Below the pieces are notes generated by a model. It worked only from the letters and a program-made list of their open reading frames with translations. It did no database searches and was not told the origin of the DNA. The position numbers were made by a program, and so were the translations under genes. 64,000 bases of DNA from Desulfobacteraceae bacterium (GTDB lineage: Bacteria > Desulfobacterota > Desulfobacteria > Desulfobacterales > Desulfobacteraceae), in NCBI GenBank assembly GCA_016743945.1, contig JADGFI010000023.1, forward strand, positions 1-64,000, given 5' to 3'. Shown piece after piece: positions 62,354 through 64,000 of the stretch; position 1 is the stretch's first letter, and each line of letters starts with the position of its first letter.

Positions 62354-64000
62354 TGAAAGAAAGATCTCCCAGCATTCTAATTTTGGGGGGCGGTGTGGCC
62401 GGGATGGCTGCTGCCCGTTCCCTGAAACACCAAGATCTGTCCGTGCACCTGGTGGAAGAACAGGAACAACTTGGCGGAAAAGCCGCTCTGTGGGCCTGTA
62501 TGGCCACGAATACCTGCAAGAACTGCGGGGCCTGTCTGAGCCGGGAAATGGCCCAAGAGGTGGCAGACCAGGAAAATGTCTCCCTTCATTTAAAAACAAA
62601 AATTGATACCCTTAAAAAAACCGATCAGGGAGTTGAAGCCCTCCTGACCTCGGGCAAGACCATACTGGCTGCCAAGGTGATTCTGGCAACAGGCTTTTCA
62701 CCCTTTAATCCGGCCGCCCTTCCCTCCCTTCATTCAGAGAACAGCAAAAACATCATCACCACGGCACAGCTCAACGCTCTTCTCAAAGAAGGGAAACTGG
62801 AACCGCTTTTGGAAAAGACCCCAACCCCAAGGATTGCCTTTATCCAATGTGTGGGATCCCGAAACAGGGAATTGGGAAAGGATTATTGCTCCCAGGTCTG
62901 CTGTAAAATTTCCCTGCGCCATGCCCAAAAATTAGTCCATGTAATTCCAGATGCCCGGGTTACCCTTTTTTACATGGACCTTCAAATTATCGGCAAGGAA
63001 ATCCGCCAGACCTTTGAGCAACTTTCCGAAAAGATTAACCTGGTCCAGGGCGTTCCGGCTGAAATTCTGGAAGATCCTGACACCCAGGCCTTGACCCTGG
63101 TAACCGAAGACAGAACCACCCAATCAAGAATTGCAAAACTTTTTGATCTGGTGGTGTTGTCCGTTGGCATGGAACCAGCCCTGGGGTTAAACGAAACCGC
63201 CGCCCTTTTGGAAGCCATTCCCAATGACTGGGGATTTTTCAATACACGAGACGCCGCCATTGCCGATAATCTTTATATTGTGGGGTGTGCCAAAGGTCCC
63301 AAGGATATTTTGGCCTCAATCCAGGAAGGCAAAATTGCCGGGGCAAAGGTGATAGAAGATCTGGGGCTTGGCAAAAAACCTGATATAACGGTGGCTGTCC
63401 TTGGAGACGGCCCCCAGGCAGCCAGGGTTGCCCGGGCCGTTGCCGACCAAGGATACCCGGTGTATGCCTTTGGTGCCGATCCGGACACAACGCTTCCCCG
63501 GGGAAGTCGTTCCCTGACCCTGGCCAAAATTTTGGCCGTGGACGGTACGGCCGGAAAATTTGCCATCTATTATGACGATCAGGGAAAGAAAGAGACCCTC
63601 TCCTGCGGTGCCATCATTGCGGCTCCGGAACCCTGCACCCTCCCCAATGCCGGCAAGGGTGACTTTCAGGCCGCCATGGACCTGAACTCCTTTGCAAAGA
63701 TACCCCCCAAGGAGGTGCCGGAAAAAAGCCTGATCCTCCTGGATTATTTCGGCCCCCAATTCAAAACCGCTGCCCGCCAGGCACTTACAATGGCCATGGC
63801 CGCAAGGAAAGCCGGTAAAAAAATCACCCTTCTCATGCACAAAATGCTGGTCCACGGCGCTCTGGGCCAGCGCCTCTATGACCAGGCCCGACGCTCCGGC
63901 ATCCGATTTCTCAGGTTCAATACCCCGGAAGATATTGAAATAACCCCCCAAAAAAAAGGGTTTCATATCCGCCTCAAAGAAGCCACCCTGCCGGACTTTG
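62354..64000 (+). CDS. HdrA/QmoA-like FAD oxidoreductase, 3' end outside the window
   Basis: 549 residues are visible from the ATG at 62354 (GGAGA upstream); no stop occurs before the window ends. FAD motif ILGGGVAGMAAARS lies at about residues 9-22. The HdrA-type cysteine region (LGGKAALWACMATNTCKNCGACL, about 45-68) follows, then FIQCVGSRNRELGKDYCSQVCC (about 173-194), a hallmark of heterodisulfide reductase subunit A and the Qmo proteins. A second, weaker Rossmann segment (VAVLGDGPQAARVA) begins near residue 348. HdrA-like proteins pass or bifurcate electrons between ferredoxin, disulfides and quinone partners; which complex this belongs to depends on genes beyond the window. Confidence 0.82.

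Noticed and set aside
1..64000. CRISPR array, tRNA, rRNA, intact insertion sequence or prophage
   Set aside because: No regularly spaced repeats, no tRNA/rRNA-like stretch and no intact transposase or integrase were seen on reading.

Overview
The window most likely comes from an anaerobic sulfate-reducing member of the Desulfobacterota, of Desulfobacter/Desulfobacterium type. The pointers are a low-molecular-weight siroheme sulfite reductase, a complex I operon without nuoEFG, an HdrA/QmoA-like flavoprotein, TRAP transport and sigma-54 two-component control. This is inferred from gene content; no rRNA or tRNA gene was found.

Layout. (1) 1-3.2 kb is a decayed edge: the tail of one gene, a small secreted coiled-coil protein, a frameshifted MFS transporter and the remains of an SLC12-type cotransporter. 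(2) 3.2-5.9 kb carries a siroheme sulfite reductase between two metallo-beta-lactamase-fold hydrolases. (3) 5.9-28.2 kb is a large aryl-polyene/flexirubin-like biosynthetic cluster: two dehydratases, a LolA-like carrier and a lipoprotein; a reverse-strand block with two ACPs, a cysteine-less ketosynthase and a PagL-like deacylase; then a long, tightly coupled forward operon with an aryl ligase, an aromatic amino acid ammonia-lyase, a glycosyltransferase, two acyltransferases, four active-type ketosynthases, a ketoreductase, a thioesterase, an MMPL exporter, a CrtI-like oxidoreductase and a second cysteine-less ketosynthase. (4) 28.2-32.3 kb continues the same strand with three overlapping B12-type radical SAM enzymes. 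(5) 32.3-38.7 kb has an EamA transporter, a chorismate mutase-prephenate dehydrogenase that could feed tyrosine to the cluster, a ZraSR-like sigma-54 two-component system and a YkgJ-type cysteine-cluster protein. (6) 38.9-46.2 kb has panB-panE in line with a TRAP transporter and an XRE-cupin regulator, divergent from a LarA-family racemase and a gamma-carbonic anhydrase. (7) 46.3-47.1 kb has a ZraP-like periplasmic protein with a sigma-54 promoter. (8) 47.7-59.3 kb is nuoABCDHIJK plus four antiporter-like subunits and a small membrane protein. (9) 59.7-64 kb has a NUDIX hydrolase, an FAH-family protein, a rhomboid protease and the start of an HdrA-like gene running off the window.

How they may work together. 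The proposed product line is: TyrA makes a tyrosine precursor; the lyase deaminates tyrosine or phenylalanine; the PaaK-like ligase activates the aryl acid; ACPs, ketosynthases, ketoreductase and dehydratases build a conjugated chain; acyltransferases place it on a lipid; the MMPL protein, LolA-like carrier and lipoprotein move it to the outer membrane. The three radical SAM enzymes could add methyl groups or rearrange the product. That combination is the most interesting candidate for an undescribed system. A second coherent unit is regulatory: the ZraSR-like operon and the distant zraP-like gene share a TACCC/GGGTA inverted repeat upstream of sigma-54-type promoters.
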